From contig NZ_FRDM01000005.1 of the NCBI RefSeq assembly GCF_900143215.1, positions 186,001-250,000 on the forward strand: a stretch of DNA of 64,000 bases. Reading direction: 5' to 3'. The position numbers and the translations under genes are program-made. This document shows, piece by piece, positions 24,684 to 33,242 of the stretch; within the stretch, counting starts at the first letter, position 1; the number at the start of each line of letters is the position of its first letter. The stretch comes from Geodermatophilus obscurus. Its GTDB lineage: Bacteria; Actinomycetota; Actinomycetes; Mycobacteriales; Geodermatophilaceae. The notes beneath the pieces were generated by a model. It was not told the DNA's origin. It saw only the letters and a program-made list of their open reading frames with translations, and made no database searches.

Positions 24684-24943
24684 GCGGAACCGTCCGCGCC
24701 ACCGTCGGCACCGCCGTCCGCGCCACCATCGGCACCGCCGTCCGCGCCGCCGTCCGCGCCGCCGTCGGCACCGCCGTCGGCACCGCCGTCCGCGCCGCCG
24801 TCGGCACCACCATCGGCCGAGCCGTGGCCGGCGCCGCTGTCGGCGCCGCCGTCGGCGCCGCCGTCCGAACCGCCGCCCGCCGCGCCGCCGTCGGCCGGGC
24901 CGTGGCCTTCGGTGCTGGTCATGTCGTCGTCGTCGAGAGCCAT
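24680..24943 (-). CDS. Small (DGGA)n tandem-repeat peptide
   Basis: An 87-residue peptide. Residues 1-43 begin MALDDDDMTSTEG and are Gly/Asp/Ala rich. Residues 44-87 are ten DGGA units plus a final DGSA. Codons vary synonymously between units (GAC/GAT, GGC/GGT, GCC/GCG) while the amino acids do not change, so the protein sequence appears selected. The ATG at 24943 has a GGGGAGA upstream. The stop overlaps the oxygenase start. No family is recognised: it could be a modified peptide precursor, a calcium-binding acidic peptide or a structural tail. No signal peptide or cysteine is seen. Confidence 0.68.
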   Translation of the reverse strand: MALDDDDMTSTEGHGPADGGAAGGGSDGGADGGADSGAGHGSADGGADGGADGGADGGADGGADGGADGGADGGADGGADGGADGSA

Positions 24944-25159
24944 GGGGTCTCCCCATCACGTCGGGTCCGGGCCGCCGGCCGGCGGCCCTCCAGGGATGCT
25001 GTACCTCGGCCATCCTGCTCTCACACGCCTGCTCCGACCAGCGGCGACGGCAGCCGGGCAACAGCTCGGTCACGGTGCCGCGTCGAGGTGCCGCGGTGGT
25101 GCGACGGGCGTTAGCGTCCTCCCTCGGGTCGAACACGCGTTCGAGGTCGGGAGGGTCGG
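24944..25159. other. Divergent regulatory region, (DGGA)n peptide and dinB
   Basis: This 216-bp gap serves the peptide-oxygenase unit on the minus strand and dinB on the plus strand. It holds a TANNNT hexamer (TAGCGT, 25112-25117) and a LexA box on the dinB side. Nothing distinctive was found on the peptide side. Confidence 0.5.
25129..25144. promoter_or_regulatory. LexA (SOS) box upstream of dinB
   Basis: TCGAACACGCGTTCGA, a perfect inverted repeat, lies 16 bp before the GTG of dinB and 12 bp after the putative -10 TAGCGT. It is identical to the dnaE2 box. Confidence 0.88.
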
Positions 25160-26368
25160 GTGTCGTCGGGGTCGTCGTCGCGTGCCGCGGGCTGCACCGT
25201 GCTGCACGTCGACATGGACGCGTTCTTCGCCAGCGTCGAGGTGCGCCGCCGGCCGGAGCTGGCCGGGACGCCGGTGATCGTGGGCGGGGCCGGCAACCGC
25301 GGGGTGGTCACCTCGGCCACGTACGAGGCACGCCGCTACGGGGTGCACGCGGCGATGCCCACCTCCCGCGCGCTGCGGTTGTGCCCCACGGCGACGGTGC
25401 TGCCGGGGGACGTGGCGCTCTACGCCGAGGTGTCCCGCTCGGTCATGGCGCTGTTCCGCTCGATCACGCCGCTGGTCGAGCCGCTGAGCCTGGACGAGGC
25501 GTTCCTCGACGTCTCGGGCGCCGGGCGGCGGCTGGGCGACGCGGTCGCGATCGGCGAGTACCTGCGCGCCCGCGTCTTCGACGAGCAGGGCATCACCTGC
25601 TCGGTCGGCGTGGCCGGTACCAAGTTCGTGGCCAAGCTCGCCTCCACCGCCGCCAAGCCCGACGGGCTGCTGGTCGTCCGGCCGGCCGAGGTCATGGGGT
25701 TCCTGCACCCGCTGCCGGTCGGCGCGCTGTGGGGGGTGGGCGCCAGGACCGAGGAGGTGCTGCTGCGGCTGGGGCTGCGCACCGTCGGCGACCTGGCCCA
25801 CGTGCCGGTGCGCACGCTGCAGCGGGCGGTGGGCCCGGCGGCCGGCGCGCACCTGCACGAGCTGTCCTGGGGGCGCGATCCGCGCCGGGTGGTGCCCGAC
25901 GAGCCGGAGCGGTCCACCGGGCACGAGGAGACCTTCGGCACCGACGTCGACGACCCCGCCGTCATCCACCGGGAGCTGCTGCGGCTGGCCGAGCGGACGG
26001 CGGGCCGGCTGCGCTCGGGCGGCTGGCTGGCCCGCACGGTGACGATCAAGGTCCGCTTCGCCGACTTCGCCACGATCACCCGCAGCCGCACCCTCGACGT
26101 CCCGACCGACGTCGGGCAGGAGCTCTACGACACCGCCCGCGTCCTCTTCGACGCCCTCGGCCTGGACCGGGCCCGCATCCGGCTGGTCGGCGTGCGCGCC
26201 GAGCGCCTGGTGCGGGCCGGGTCGACCCCGCGGCAGCTGGAGCTGGGCGCCCGGGAGCACGGCCGCCGGGAGGCCGAGCTGGCCGCCGACCGGGCCGCCC
26301 GCCGGTTCGGCGCCGGTGCGGTCCGCCCGGCGACGCTGCTGCACCGGGACGGGCAGCGCGCCCCCTGA
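25160..26368 (+). CDS. dinB: DNA polymerase IV (Y family)
   Basis: A 402-residue Y-family polymerase for translesion synthesis. The catalytic acids are in LHVDMDAFFASVE (D18, D20) and SLDEAFLDVSG (D112, E113); SVGVAGTKFVAKLAS and LWGVGARTEEVLLRLG follow, then the little-finger domain. A weak clamp-binding motif QLELG lies near the C-terminus. GTG 25160 has GGGAGGG upstream. A LexA box places it in the SOS regulon with dnaE2. The last codons are embedded in a 14-bp tandem repeat that continues past the stop. Confidence 0.9.
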   Translation: MSSGSSSRAAGCTVLHVDMDAFFASVEVRRRPELAGTPVIVGGAGNRGVVTSATYEARRYGVHAAMPTSRALRLCPTATVLPGDVALYAEVSRSVMALFRSITPLVEPLSLDEAFLDVSGAGRRLGDAVAIGEYLRARVFDEQGITCSVGVAGTKFVAKLASTAAKPDGLLVVRPAEVMGFLHPLPVGALWGVGARTEEVLLRLGLRTVGDLAHVPVRTLQRAVGPAAGAHLHELSWGRDPRRVVPDEPERSTGHEETFGTDVDDPAVIHRELLRLAERTAGRLRSGGWLARTVTIKVRFADFATITRSRTLDVPTDVGQELYDTARVLFDALGLDRARIRLVGVRAERLVRAGSTPRQLELGAREHGRREAELAADRAARRFGAGAVRPATLLHRDGQRAP

Positions 26369-26412
26369 CCCGCGCCCCCTGACCCGCGCCCCCTGACCCG
26401 CGGCACCCGACC
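26357..26412. repeat. 14-bp tandem repeat at the dinB 3' end
   Basis: CGCGCCCCCTGACC is repeated three times perfectly (26357-26398), followed by a degenerate fourth copy. The first copy contains the dinB stop codon, so the 3' end was duplicated without altering the protein. Confidence 0.8.
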
Positions 26413-26642
26413 CGCGGCACCGCCGCGACCGGCACCCGACGGGGCGGCCTCCGACCGGGTGGCGGGAACTCCGGCCGCACCCCGTTCGTCTCCCCGCCGA
26501 GGCCGTGGGCCACCCGCCGGGGTGATCACGGCGAGCCCGGCGCGGCTCGCCTTTCGCACCCGTCGGAGGGCTCGTATCCTCGGTGTCACCGACGGCGGGC
26601 ACCGCCGTCGGGTTCTTGGCTTTGGCCCACGTGGAGGTCGAC
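26413..26642. other. 5' region of the DUF3040 gene with hairpin
   Basis: A TATCCT at 26575-26580 is a plausible -10. Just after it, CCGACGGCGG (26589-26598) and CCGCCGTCGG (26602-26611) form a perfect 10-bp stem with a 3-nt loop, which would lie at the very 5' end of the mRNA, about 30 nt before the start codon. It may stabilise the transcript or attenuate it. Confidence 0.4.
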
Positions 26643-27059
26643 GTGCCGCTCTCCGAGCACGAGCAGCGACTGCTGGAGCAGATCGAGCGCGCCCTCGTCG
26701 ATGACGATCCCAAGTTCGCCTCGTCGGTCCGCAGCGGTGACCGCCGCGGCAAGGCGCGTCGCAAGCTGCAGCTGGGCTTCCTGCTGTTCGTCGTCGGCAT
26801 GGCCGCTCTCATCGGCGGTGCGGTGATCCCGTCGGTACCGCTGGGCGCCCTCGGTTTCCTGATCGCGTTCGGCGGGCTGGCGCTCGCCGTCCTGAACTAC
26901 CGCTCGGCCACCGGCGTGGTCGAGGCAGGCCCCGGCGGACCGGCGGGCAGCTCGGCTTCCGGCCGCGGCGGCCGGGCCGGGCGCGGCGGTGGCAAGGCCC
27001 GCCGCCAGCCGCTGAAGAACCGGCTCGAGGAGCGCTTCCGCCGCCGCTACGACCAGTAG
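26643..27059 (+). CDS. DUF3040 membrane protein
   Basis: A 138-residue protein with the typical N-terminus PLSEHEQRLLEQIERAL and two transmembrane helices (about residues 44-61 and 65-84), followed by a basic Gly/Arg-rich tail. The family is actinobacterial and frequently sits near mraZ; its function is unknown, although the location suggests envelope or division. The GTG at 26643 is preceded by GGAGG with good spacing; an in-frame start further upstream would run through the 5' hairpin and is less likely. Confidence 0.82.
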   Translation: MPLSEHEQRLLEQIERALVDDDPKFASSVRSGDRRGKARRKLQLGFLLFVVGMAALIGGAVIPSVPLGALGFLIAFGGLALAVLNYRSATGVVEAGPGGPAGSSASGRGGRAGRGGGKARRQPLKNRLEERFRRRYDQ

Positions 27060-27149
27060 CCCGGCAGTCCCCGGCTCCGCATGACAGCCGCCGTCCCGCC
27101 CGGACGGCGGCTGTCGGCGTTCGGGGCCCCGATCGACGCAGGAGGCACC

Positions 27150-27500
27150 GTGACCGACTCCGACCCGTCCGCCGTCTGGGACGAGCTCGCCGCCTCCGGT
27201 GGTTTGTGGGCCTGGGGTGACGAGGACGGCGTGGCCCCGTGGACCGACGGCGGGCACGACGTCCTCCCGCTGTGGACCGGCGCGGACCGGGCCGAGGCCG
27301 AGTCGCTCGCCGACGCCGAGCCCGGCGAGGGGCCGGTGTTCCTCGACCTCGACGCCCTGCTCGAGGCGATCCCGGAGTGGGTCGCCGCCGGGGTCGGGGC
27401 GGCGGGACTGCAGTCCGAGGGCGGGCGGTTCCTGCTCACCGTGCCGCTGACCGAGCTCACCGAGCGGCTGCTGCGCCTCCAGGTCGACCGGTCGGCCTGA
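27150..27500 (+). CDS. DUF2750-like hypothetical protein
   Basis: A 116-residue soluble acidic protein. GLWAWGDEDGVAPWTDGGHD, VLPLWTGADRAEAESLAD and LDALLEAIPEWV resemble the DUF2750 pattern, whose role is unknown. GTG 27150 is chosen for the AGGAGG just upstream; an ATG at 27081 would extend it by 23 residues without a good ribosome-binding site. It is convergent with the transglutaminase operon, with a family A element between the two stops. Confidence 0.6.
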   Translation: MTDSDPSAVWDELAASGGLWAWGDEDGVAPWTDGGHDVLPLWTGADRAEAESLADAEPGEGPVFLDLDALLEAIPEWVAAGVGAAGLQSEGGRFLLTVPLTELTERLLRLQVDRSA

Positions 27501-27627
27501 AGAAGGACCCCGTCCTCCTCGTGGAGGACCCCTTGCCCCGCCACTCGCAGGCTCGCGGCGCGGGACCCTGCACAGGGGCCGTCAGAGCTCGCGGCGAGCC
27601 TCTGGACGGGGCCAGGACGGGGTCCTC
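27501..27627. terminator. Family A element between convergent genes
   Basis: CCCCGTCC at 27508-27515 can pair with GGACGGGG at 27604-27611 or 27615-27622. An inner copy has the arm CCCCTTGC and a matching CAGGGG, and the core GCTCGCGGCG loop appears twice. It starts one base after one stop (AGAAGGACCCC) and reaches the other gene's stop, so it probably terminates both strands. Confidence 0.62.
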
Positions 27628-30009
27628 CTACCAGCCGCGCAGCGCCGTCCGGCGGCCCCACCGCGGGCGGGGCGGTGCGTCGCGCAGCCCGGCCAGCAGC
27701 GACGGCGGCCACAGCAGCGCGCGCAGCCGGGCCCTCCGGGGCGCCGCGGCCAGCAGCCCGCGGCGGGCGGTGGCCAGGTCGGCCCGCAGCTGCGGGCCGA
27801 CGGCGGGGACGCTGCCCGGACGGGCGTAGCTGGCCGCCTCCTCGGCCCGCGCCAGCCGGGTGACCGCCTCGGCCACCCCGGACGCCGGGACCTGCCGGCG
27901 GTGCTGCCGGTGCGCGCCGCCGCCGGGCTCGGCCGCCTCGGTCAGCTGCTCGGCCACCTGCCGTGGTGTCCGTGCCGGGTCGGCGGTCCGGCCCAGGTCG
28001 AGGGCGGTGGCGGCGAGCTCGTCCCACAGCGCCGCCGGGCTGCTGGTCGCCAGCCGGCGCCGGCGCTGCAGCACCCGCAGCCCGGCCGGCGCCCCGGCCA
28101 GCGCCAGCACGGCGAGGACGACGCCGGCGCCGCGCAGCACCGGCGCCCACGAGCCGGCCTGCTGGGGCGCGGTCTGGGGCAACGGGACGTCCTGCGGCGC
28201 CGGCTGCTGCTGCGGCGCCTGGGGCATCGGTGCGGGGAGCGGCGCGGGGATCGGGTCGGTGCGCGGGTCGACCTCCAGGTCCTGCGGCCGGGGCGCCCAG
28301 GGCAGCTGCACCGCGCGGTCGGCGTCGATCGGCGTCGGGTCGTAGGGGACCCAGCCCAGGTCGTCGAAGTAGACCTCCACCCAGGCGTGCGCGTCGTCGC
28401 TGGTGACCAGCCGGCTGCCGTCGGGCTGCGCCGTCCCGGGGGTGTAGCCGAGCACCACCCGCGCCGGGACGCCGGCCGCCCGGACCAGCGCCGCCATCGC
28501 GCCGGCGTACTGCTCGCAGTAGCCCTGCCGCAGCCGGAGGAAGTCGGCGAGGTCGTCGCCGTCGGTCCCCGGTGCGGTCGACAGCGAGTACTCGTAGTCG
28601 TTGGCCGGGTCGGTGAAGTGCCCGTAGACCGCCTGCACCCGCTCGTAGGGCGTCCGTGCGCCGGCGGTCAGCGTGGCGACCAGCTGGTCGACGCTCGGGT
28701 CGAGGGCGGGCAGCGCGGTGTAGCGCTGCACCACCGGCAGCTCCGGGGGCAGCGGGCCGGCCGCGGCCAGCTCCTCCGGCGCGGGCCGCGGTTCCACGGC
28801 CGCCACGGTCCAGGTCTGCCCGGCCGTGGACACGTCGCGGCCGAACACCGTGCCGGTGCCCGGGTCGAAGCGCCACTGCTCCGGCTCGGCCACGTCCACC
28901 GTCTGGGGCGCGTAGAACAGCGGGAGGAAGCGGTCCTCGTGGCCGAGGGCGGTGACCAGCGCGTCGACCGGCCGGCCGCCGCGCCGCCCGGGGAGGCTGG
29001 CCAGCTCGGTCTGGTCGGCGACCGCGGTCTCGCCGTCGAGGTTGCCCATCGTCCACCCCTCCACGGCGTCGTAGACGTCCAGCGCCACGACCCGCAGGTA
29101 CCCGGGGTCGGGCACCGAGGCGTCGACCCGCAGCAGGTCGACCGGCTCGTCGAGGGTCAGCTGCCCCTGCAGCGCAGCGGCCGGGTCGAGGGCGGTCCCG
29201 GTGGAGCCGCCGCCACCGCCGCGGCCGAAGCCGCCGGGGAAGGTGCCCTCGGTCAGCGTGGGGACGACGGCGCCGACCACCAGCCCCAGCACCACGGCTC
29301 CCGCCCCGGTGCGGAGAGCGGTGAGCGTGCCGGCCCCCAGCAGCGGACGCGGTCCCTCCGGTGAGCGCCGGCCCAGCCGCCGGTGCTGGTCGGCGAAGAG
29401 CAGCAGCGCGAGCCCCGCGGCCGGGGCGGCCACCGGCAGCGCGCCGATCGAGCCGGTCACCGTGCTCACCGGCACGCAGAACAGGACCAGCAGCCCGAGC
29501 CCGGCCAGCGCCGGCTGCCGCGCGCCGACCGCCACCAGGTCCACCACGACCGCGATCAGGCCGGCCAGCAGCGTGGTCAGCGTGACCAGCCCGGTCAACG
29601 GCAGCGCGGGCGTGGACTGCTCGGCCAGCTCCACCGTCCCCTCGGCCATCACCGTGCCGAGGTCGGCCAGGCTGCCGCTGGTGGGCAGCCAGCCGCCCCA
29701 GGCCTGCTCCGGGGCGAACAGCGCGGTGAGCACGCAGGCCAGCACGACGAGCTGGCCGAACGGGACGGCGACGGCGGCGAGCGCGGTCCACCAGCCGGGC
29801 GCCGTGCGGTCCCCGGCGAGTGCGGCGCCGCCGACCCGCAGCAGCAGGCCGCCCGCGGCGACGGCGACGACTGCGGCGAGCACCGGGGGCAGCCAGTCGC
29901 CGTCGGTGAAGACCGGCACCAGCGCGAGGGTGCCCAGGGCGGTCGCGACAGCAGCGGCCACCGTCGTCCCGGTGTCGCGCAGCAGGCCCCGCGCGGTCTC
30001 CCCGGTCAC
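27628..30009 (-). CDS. TgpA-type transmembrane transglutaminase-like protein (DUF3488/DUF4129)
   Basis: A 793-residue protein: five to six N-terminal helices (DUF3488) to about residue 230, an extracytoplasmic transglutaminase-like domain, one more helix, and a cytoplasmic DUF4129-like tail. The catalytic triad is visible as C498 (QGYCEQYAGAM), H541 (DDAHAWVEV) and D557 (WVPYDPTP). The family's substrate is unknown; a role in envelope protein or peptidoglycan processing is proposed for relatives. It is third in the MoxR-DUF58-TgpA operon, with the GTG overlapping the DUF58 stop (GTGA). Confidence 0.85.
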   Translation of the reverse strand: MTGETARGLLRDTGTTVAAAVATALGTLALVPVFTDGDWLPPVLAAVVAVAAGGLLLRVGGAALAGDRTAPGWWTALAAVAVPFGQLVVLACVLTALFAPEQAWGGWLPTSGSLADLGTVMAEGTVELAEQSTPALPLTGLVTLTTLLAGLIAVVVDLVAVGARQPALAGLGLLVLFCVPVSTVTGSIGALPVAAPAAGLALLLFADQHRRLGRRSPEGPRPLLGAGTLTALRTGAGAVVLGLVVGAVVPTLTEGTFPGGFGRGGGGGSTGTALDPAAALQGQLTLDEPVDLLRVDASVPDPGYLRVVALDVYDAVEGWTMGNLDGETAVADQTELASLPGRRGGRPVDALVTALGHEDRFLPLFYAPQTVDVAEPEQWRFDPGTGTVFGRDVSTAGQTWTVAAVEPRPAPEELAAAGPLPPELPVVQRYTALPALDPSVDQLVATLTAGARTPYERVQAVYGHFTDPANDYEYSLSTAPGTDGDDLADFLRLRQGYCEQYAGAMAALVRAAGVPARVVLGYTPGTAQPDGSRLVTSDDAHAWVEVYFDDLGWVPYDPTPIDADRAVQLPWAPRPQDLEVDPRTDPIPAPLPAPMPQAPQQQPAPQDVPLPQTAPQQAGSWAPVLRGAGVVLAVLALAGAPAGLRVLQRRRRLATSSPAALWDELAATALDLGRTADPARTPRQVAEQLTEAAEPGGGAHRQHRRQVPASGVAEAVTRLARAEEAASYARPGSVPAVGPQLRADLATARRGLLAAAPRRARLRALLWPPSLLAGLRDAPPRPRWGRRTALRGW

Positions 30010-31367
30010 CGGGCACCGGCCTGCAGGACGCGGGTCCGGGCGACCTGCGCCCACACGTCGGCCACCGAGTCCCCGGCGCCCGCCAGGGCCACCTGCCAGC
30101 CGCCGGCGCGCAGCAGGTCCGCCGCCGCCTCCTGCTGCCGGGTCAGCTCGGCGCGCGCGGCGGCGCTGACCGGCCGGCGGCGGCGGGCGGCGTCGGCCTC
30201 GGCCCAGCTGCCGATGTCGGCGAGGACGGCGATGTCGGCGGCCGGGCCGGAGCGCACCCGCACCAGCTCGGCGGCGTCGTCGGGACCCACGGCTCCCAGC
30301 AGCGCCACGACCGGCCCCTCGCCGGCCGCGCGGGTCAGCAGCCCGAGGCCCGGGGTCAGCCCCGCCAGCCGCGAGGGCGCCACCCCGGCCAGCCGGTCCA
30401 GCAGCTCCTCGGGACCGAGCCCGGCGGGGCGCTCGGCGGCGGCCAGCTCGGCGCCCTCGGTCACCACCCGGAGCGTGGCCCCGCGTGCGATCAGCTCGGT
30501 GCCGATGCTCGCCGCCGCCTCCACCAGCCACTCGAGGCTGTCCGCCGGAGGCGCGTCCGGGCCGGTGGCGGCGACGGCGCGGCGGTCGGCGGGGGTGGGG
30601 CGGGCGACGAGGTGGGCGCGGGACCGGGTGTCCAGCAGCAGGGTCGCCTGTGCGCGCCAGGGCCGCTCCTCCAGCCGCACCATCAGCTCGCCGGTGCGGG
30701 CGGTGGCCCGCCAGTGCACCTTGCGCAGGTCGTCACCGTGCCGGTACGGCCGGGTGCTCACGTCGTCCTCGCCGTGGACGGCGATCGAGCGGTGCGCGCC
30801 CGAGCCGCCGCCGCCCTGCCCGCCGCCCGGCCCCCCGGGACCCAGCGGCACGACGCGGGGGACGACGACCAGCGCGGCGGTGTCGGCGCCGACGACGCTG
30901 CGCAGCACCAGTCCGAAGGGGTCGACCAGCCGCAGCCGCAGCGGGCCGAGCCGGTAGCGGCCCCGCCGTCCGCCGTGCACCCGGTAGTGCAGCTGCGTCG
31001 ACCGGCCGCCGAGCAGCCGGTCGACGACGAACTGCGGGGCCGGCCCGAGTTCCGCCGGCAGGGTCTCGGTCAGCAGCCACAGCCCGCCGGCGCCGCGGCC
31101 GGCGTTGGCGAGCTCCAGCCGCACGTCGGCATCCCGCCCGCGCGGCACACGGGCGGGGGTGACCGTGCGGCGGGTGGCGACCCGGAAGCGGTGCCGGGCC
31201 ACGGCTGCGGCCGACAGCAGGGGCAGCGCCAGCACGAAGACCGCCACCTGCACCAGGGGCGTCTCGCCCAGGAGCACGCCGAGCAGGAGCAAGGTGAGGC
31301 CGGCGGCGACCAGGCAGCGGCCGCGCAGCGTCAGGCTCGCCAGCGCGGTGGCGACCGGACCGGCCAC
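30006..31367 (-). CDS. DUF58 domain-containing membrane protein
   Basis: A 453-residue protein with two N-terminal helices (about 15-55), a beta-rich segment, and the DUF58 core RPYRHGDDLRKVHWRATARTGELMVR. DUF58 proteins are partners of MoxR AAA+ ATPases and have a vWA-like fold. A Gly-rich linker (PGGPGGGQGGGGSGAH) is just before the core. The GTG start lies one base after the moxR stop. Confidence 0.85.
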   Translation of the reverse strand: MAGPVATALASLTLRGRCLVAAGLTLLLLGVLLGETPLVQVAVFVLALPLLSAAAVARHRFRVATRRTVTPARVPRGRDADVRLELANAGRGAGGLWLLTETLPAELGPAPQFVVDRLLGGRSTQLHYRVHGGRRGRYRLGPLRLRLVDPFGLVLRSVVGADTAALVVVPRVVPLGPGGPGGGQGGGGSGAHRSIAVHGEDDVSTRPYRHGDDLRKVHWRATARTGELMVRLEERPWRAQATLLLDTRSRAHLVARPTPADRRAVAATGPDAPPADSLEWLVEAAASIGTELIARGATLRVVTEGAELAAAERPAGLGPEELLDRLAGVAPSRLAGLTPGLGLLTRAAGEGPVVALLGAVGPDDAAELVRVRSGPAADIAVLADIGSWAEADAARRRRPVSAAARAELTRQQEAAADLLRAGGWQVALAGAGDSVADVWAQVARTRVLQAGAR

Positions 31368-31368
31368 C

Positions 31369-32349
31369 TCAGCGTCCGCGGAGGACGGGGACGGTCCTGA
31401 GCAGGTCGGTGACGACCTGCTCGGCGGTGCGGCGGGAGGCCGCGGCGTCCGGGGTCAGCAGCAGGCGGTGGGCGAGGACCGGCACGGCCATCGTCTGCAC
31501 GTCGTCGGGCAGCACGTGGTCGCGCCCGGCCAGCGCCGCGGTGGCGCGGGCGGTGCGCAGCAGCTGCAGCCCCGCGCGCGGTGAGGCGCCCAGCCGCAGG
31601 TCGGGGGAGCGGCGGGTGGCCTCGACCAGCGCCACGACGTAGCGGCGCACCGGCTCGGAGACGTGCAGCCGGCCGACGGCGGCGACCAGCGCGCGCACCC
31701 CGGCCGCGTCGGTGGCCGGCGTCAGCGCGGCCAGCGGGTCGGTGGTCACCAGGTCGTCGAGCATGGCCAGCTCGGCCTCGCGGTCGGGGTAGCCCATGGA
31801 GACCCGCGCGGTGAACCGGTCGCGCTGGGCCTCGGGGAGGGGGTAGGTCCCCTCCATCTCGATCGGGTTCTGGGTGGCCATCACGAGGAAGGGCCGGGCC
31901 AGCTCGTAGCTGACGCCGTCGACGGTGACCTGCCGCTCGGCCATGCACTCCAGCAGCGCCGACTGCGTCTTGGGGGAGGCGCGGTTGATCTCGTCGGCCA
32001 CGACGATGTTGGCGAAGACCGCGCCCGGCTTGAACTCGAACTCGCGGGTCTCCTGGTCGTAGACCGACACCCCGGTGACGTCGCTGGGCAGCAGGTCGGG
32101 GGTGAACTGGATGCGGCGCACGCTCGCGTCGACCGACGCCGCCAGCGCCTTGGCCAGGGTGGTCTTCCCGACGCCCGGCACGTCCTCGACCAGCAGGTGG
32201 CCCTCGGCCAGCAGCACGACCAGCGCCAGGTGGACGACCTCGGGCTTGCCGTGGACGACGCGGGCCATGTTCGCCGCGATGCGAGCGCCCTCCGCCGCGA
32301 CGTCGACCGGGGCCTCGGTCCCCGCGGCGGTCGGCGTCACCTCGGTCAC
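31369..32349 (-). CDS. MoxR-family AAA+ ATPase
   Basis: A 326-residue AAA+ ATPase. Walker A is EDVPGVGKTTLAK, Walker B IVVADEINRASPK, sensor 1 MATQNPIEMEGTYPLPEAQRDRF. MoxR ATPases act as chaperones that mature or activate partner complexes, here most likely the DUF58 and transglutaminase proteins of the same operon. The GTG at 32349 has GAGGGAGGAC upstream, contributed by a decayed family B unit. It is divergent from mraZ. Confidence 0.9.
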   Translation of the reverse strand: MTEVTPTAAGTEAPVDVAAEGARIAANMARVVHGKPEVVHLALVVLLAEGHLLVEDVPGVGKTTLAKALAASVDASVRRIQFTPDLLPSDVTGVSVYDQETREFEFKPGAVFANIVVADEINRASPKTQSALLECMAERQVTVDGVSYELARPFLVMATQNPIEMEGTYPLPEAQRDRFTARVSMGYPDREAELAMLDDLVTTDPLAALTPATDAAGVRALVAAVGRLHVSEPVRRYVVALVEATRRSPDLRLGASPRAGLQLLRTARATAALAGRDHVLPDDVQTMAVPVLAHRLLLTPDAAASRRTAEQVVTDLLRTVPVLRGR

Positions 32350-32449
32350 GCGTCCTCCCTCGCTGTCCCCGCGAGCGGGAGGTGCTCCCCGCCCGTCGGC
32401 CGCCGGTCCGACGGTGCTCTGCCGTGCGTGACCTCGCGAGCTCGGTCAC
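32348..32449 (-). repeat. Decayed family B unit before moxR
   Basis: The frame opens VTELARSRT with the same palindromic 5' end as the intact units, and it ends in a ribosome-binding site-like AGGGAGGAC next to the moxR GTG. Indels have removed the in-frame TGA overlap, so translation from it would run into moxR out of frame. Confidence 0.6.
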
Positions 32450-32807
32450 GTCTCAACCGTACGTGGCCGACCGCGTCCCGGGAGTGTCGTCGGCCACGGG
32501 ACGAGCCCTCCACCACGCCCTCCCCGCAGCCCCCACCGGCGCCCCCCGGGAGCCCGCGCCGGGCCCCGCCGGACGACGTCCGCGGTGGGGCGGGGTGGGA
32601 CGGCACCCCACCGCGCCCCACCGCCCCGCGAGGACCCGCCGCCGGGCCGCTGACCTGCGGGAGCGGGGGTGGGGAGGACCGATCACGACATGGTGTCGAG
32701 TGGTGTCCGGTGGGGCGTAGTGGGTTACTGTGTGGCCCGGTGGGGAGGTACGGCCCGTCCCGGGGGCGCCCCGGAGCACGAGGAGGACCGATGGGGGAGG
32801 TGATCCG
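32450..32807. other. mraZ upstream regulatory region
   Basis: This G/C-rich region carries the MraZ boxes near its 3' end. Further upstream is an inverted pair of 10-bp-spaced TGGGN motifs: plus strand at 32586 and 32596, minus strand as CCCCA at 32606-32610 and 32616-32620. The rest shows no gene. Confidence 0.5.
32711..32745 (+). promoter_or_regulatory. MraZ-box array
   Basis: TGGGG, TGGGT, TGTGG and TGGGG occur at 32711, 32721, 32731 and 32741, exactly 10 bp apart. MraZ is known to bind TGGGN repeats with 5-nt spacers upstream of its own gene, so this is the likely autoregulatory operator of the dcw cluster. Confidence 0.85.
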
Positions 32808-33242
32808 GTGTTCGTCGGCAGCTATCCGTTGCGCCTCGACGAGAAGGGCCGGCTCGCACTCCCCGTCCGCTTCCGCGAGCAGGTGGCCGGCGGCATGGTG
32901 ATCAAGAAGGGCCAGGAGCGCTGCGTCTACGGCCTCACCATGGCCCGGGTCGCCGAGCAGAGCGCCGCGGCCGCCGCGATGGCGCCCTCCGACACCGCCG
33001 CGGCCCGCATGCGGGCCCGCATGAGCTTCGGGTCGATGGTCGAGGTCGAGCCGGACAAGACCGGCCGCATCACCATCCCCGCCAACCTGCGCGAGTACGC
33101 CGGCCTCGACCGCGACGTGGTCGTCGTCGGCGTCGACACCCGCTTCGAGATCTGGGACGCCGCCACCTGGGACGCCTACGTGGCCGAGCAGGAGGCCGGC
33201 TTCGCCGACATGGAGAGCGAGGGGATGCCCACCCTCTCCTGA
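32808..33242 (+). CDS. mraZ: Transcriptional regulator MraZ
   Basis: A 144-residue protein with two SpoVT/AbrB-like halves ([21 protein letters not shown] and [23 protein letters not shown]). It forms a ring-shaped oligomer that binds TGGGN repeats and controls the division cluster. The GTG at 32808 is chosen because GGGGGAGG lies 7 nt before it; the ATG at 32791 is out of frame. A spacer of 520 bp separates it from rsmH, which is longer than usual. Confidence 0.95.
   Translation: MFVGSYPLRLDEKGRLALPVRFREQVAGGMVIKKGQERCVYGLTMARVAEQSAAAAAMAPSDTAAARMRARMSFGSMVEVEPDKTGRITIPANLREYAGLDRDVVVVGVDTRFEIWDAATWDAYVAEQEAGFADMESEGMPTLS

Noticed and set aside
24690-24910. Plus-strand (SAPP)n reading across the DGGA repeat
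   Set aside because: It is only the complement of the repeat. The minus-strand frame has a start, ribosome-binding site, coupled stop and synonymous codon variation.
24680-24943. Programmed frameshift fusing the DGGA peptide to the oxygenase
   Set aside because: No slippery sequence is seen at the junction; a CTG start with 4-nt overlap is simpler, although not excluded.
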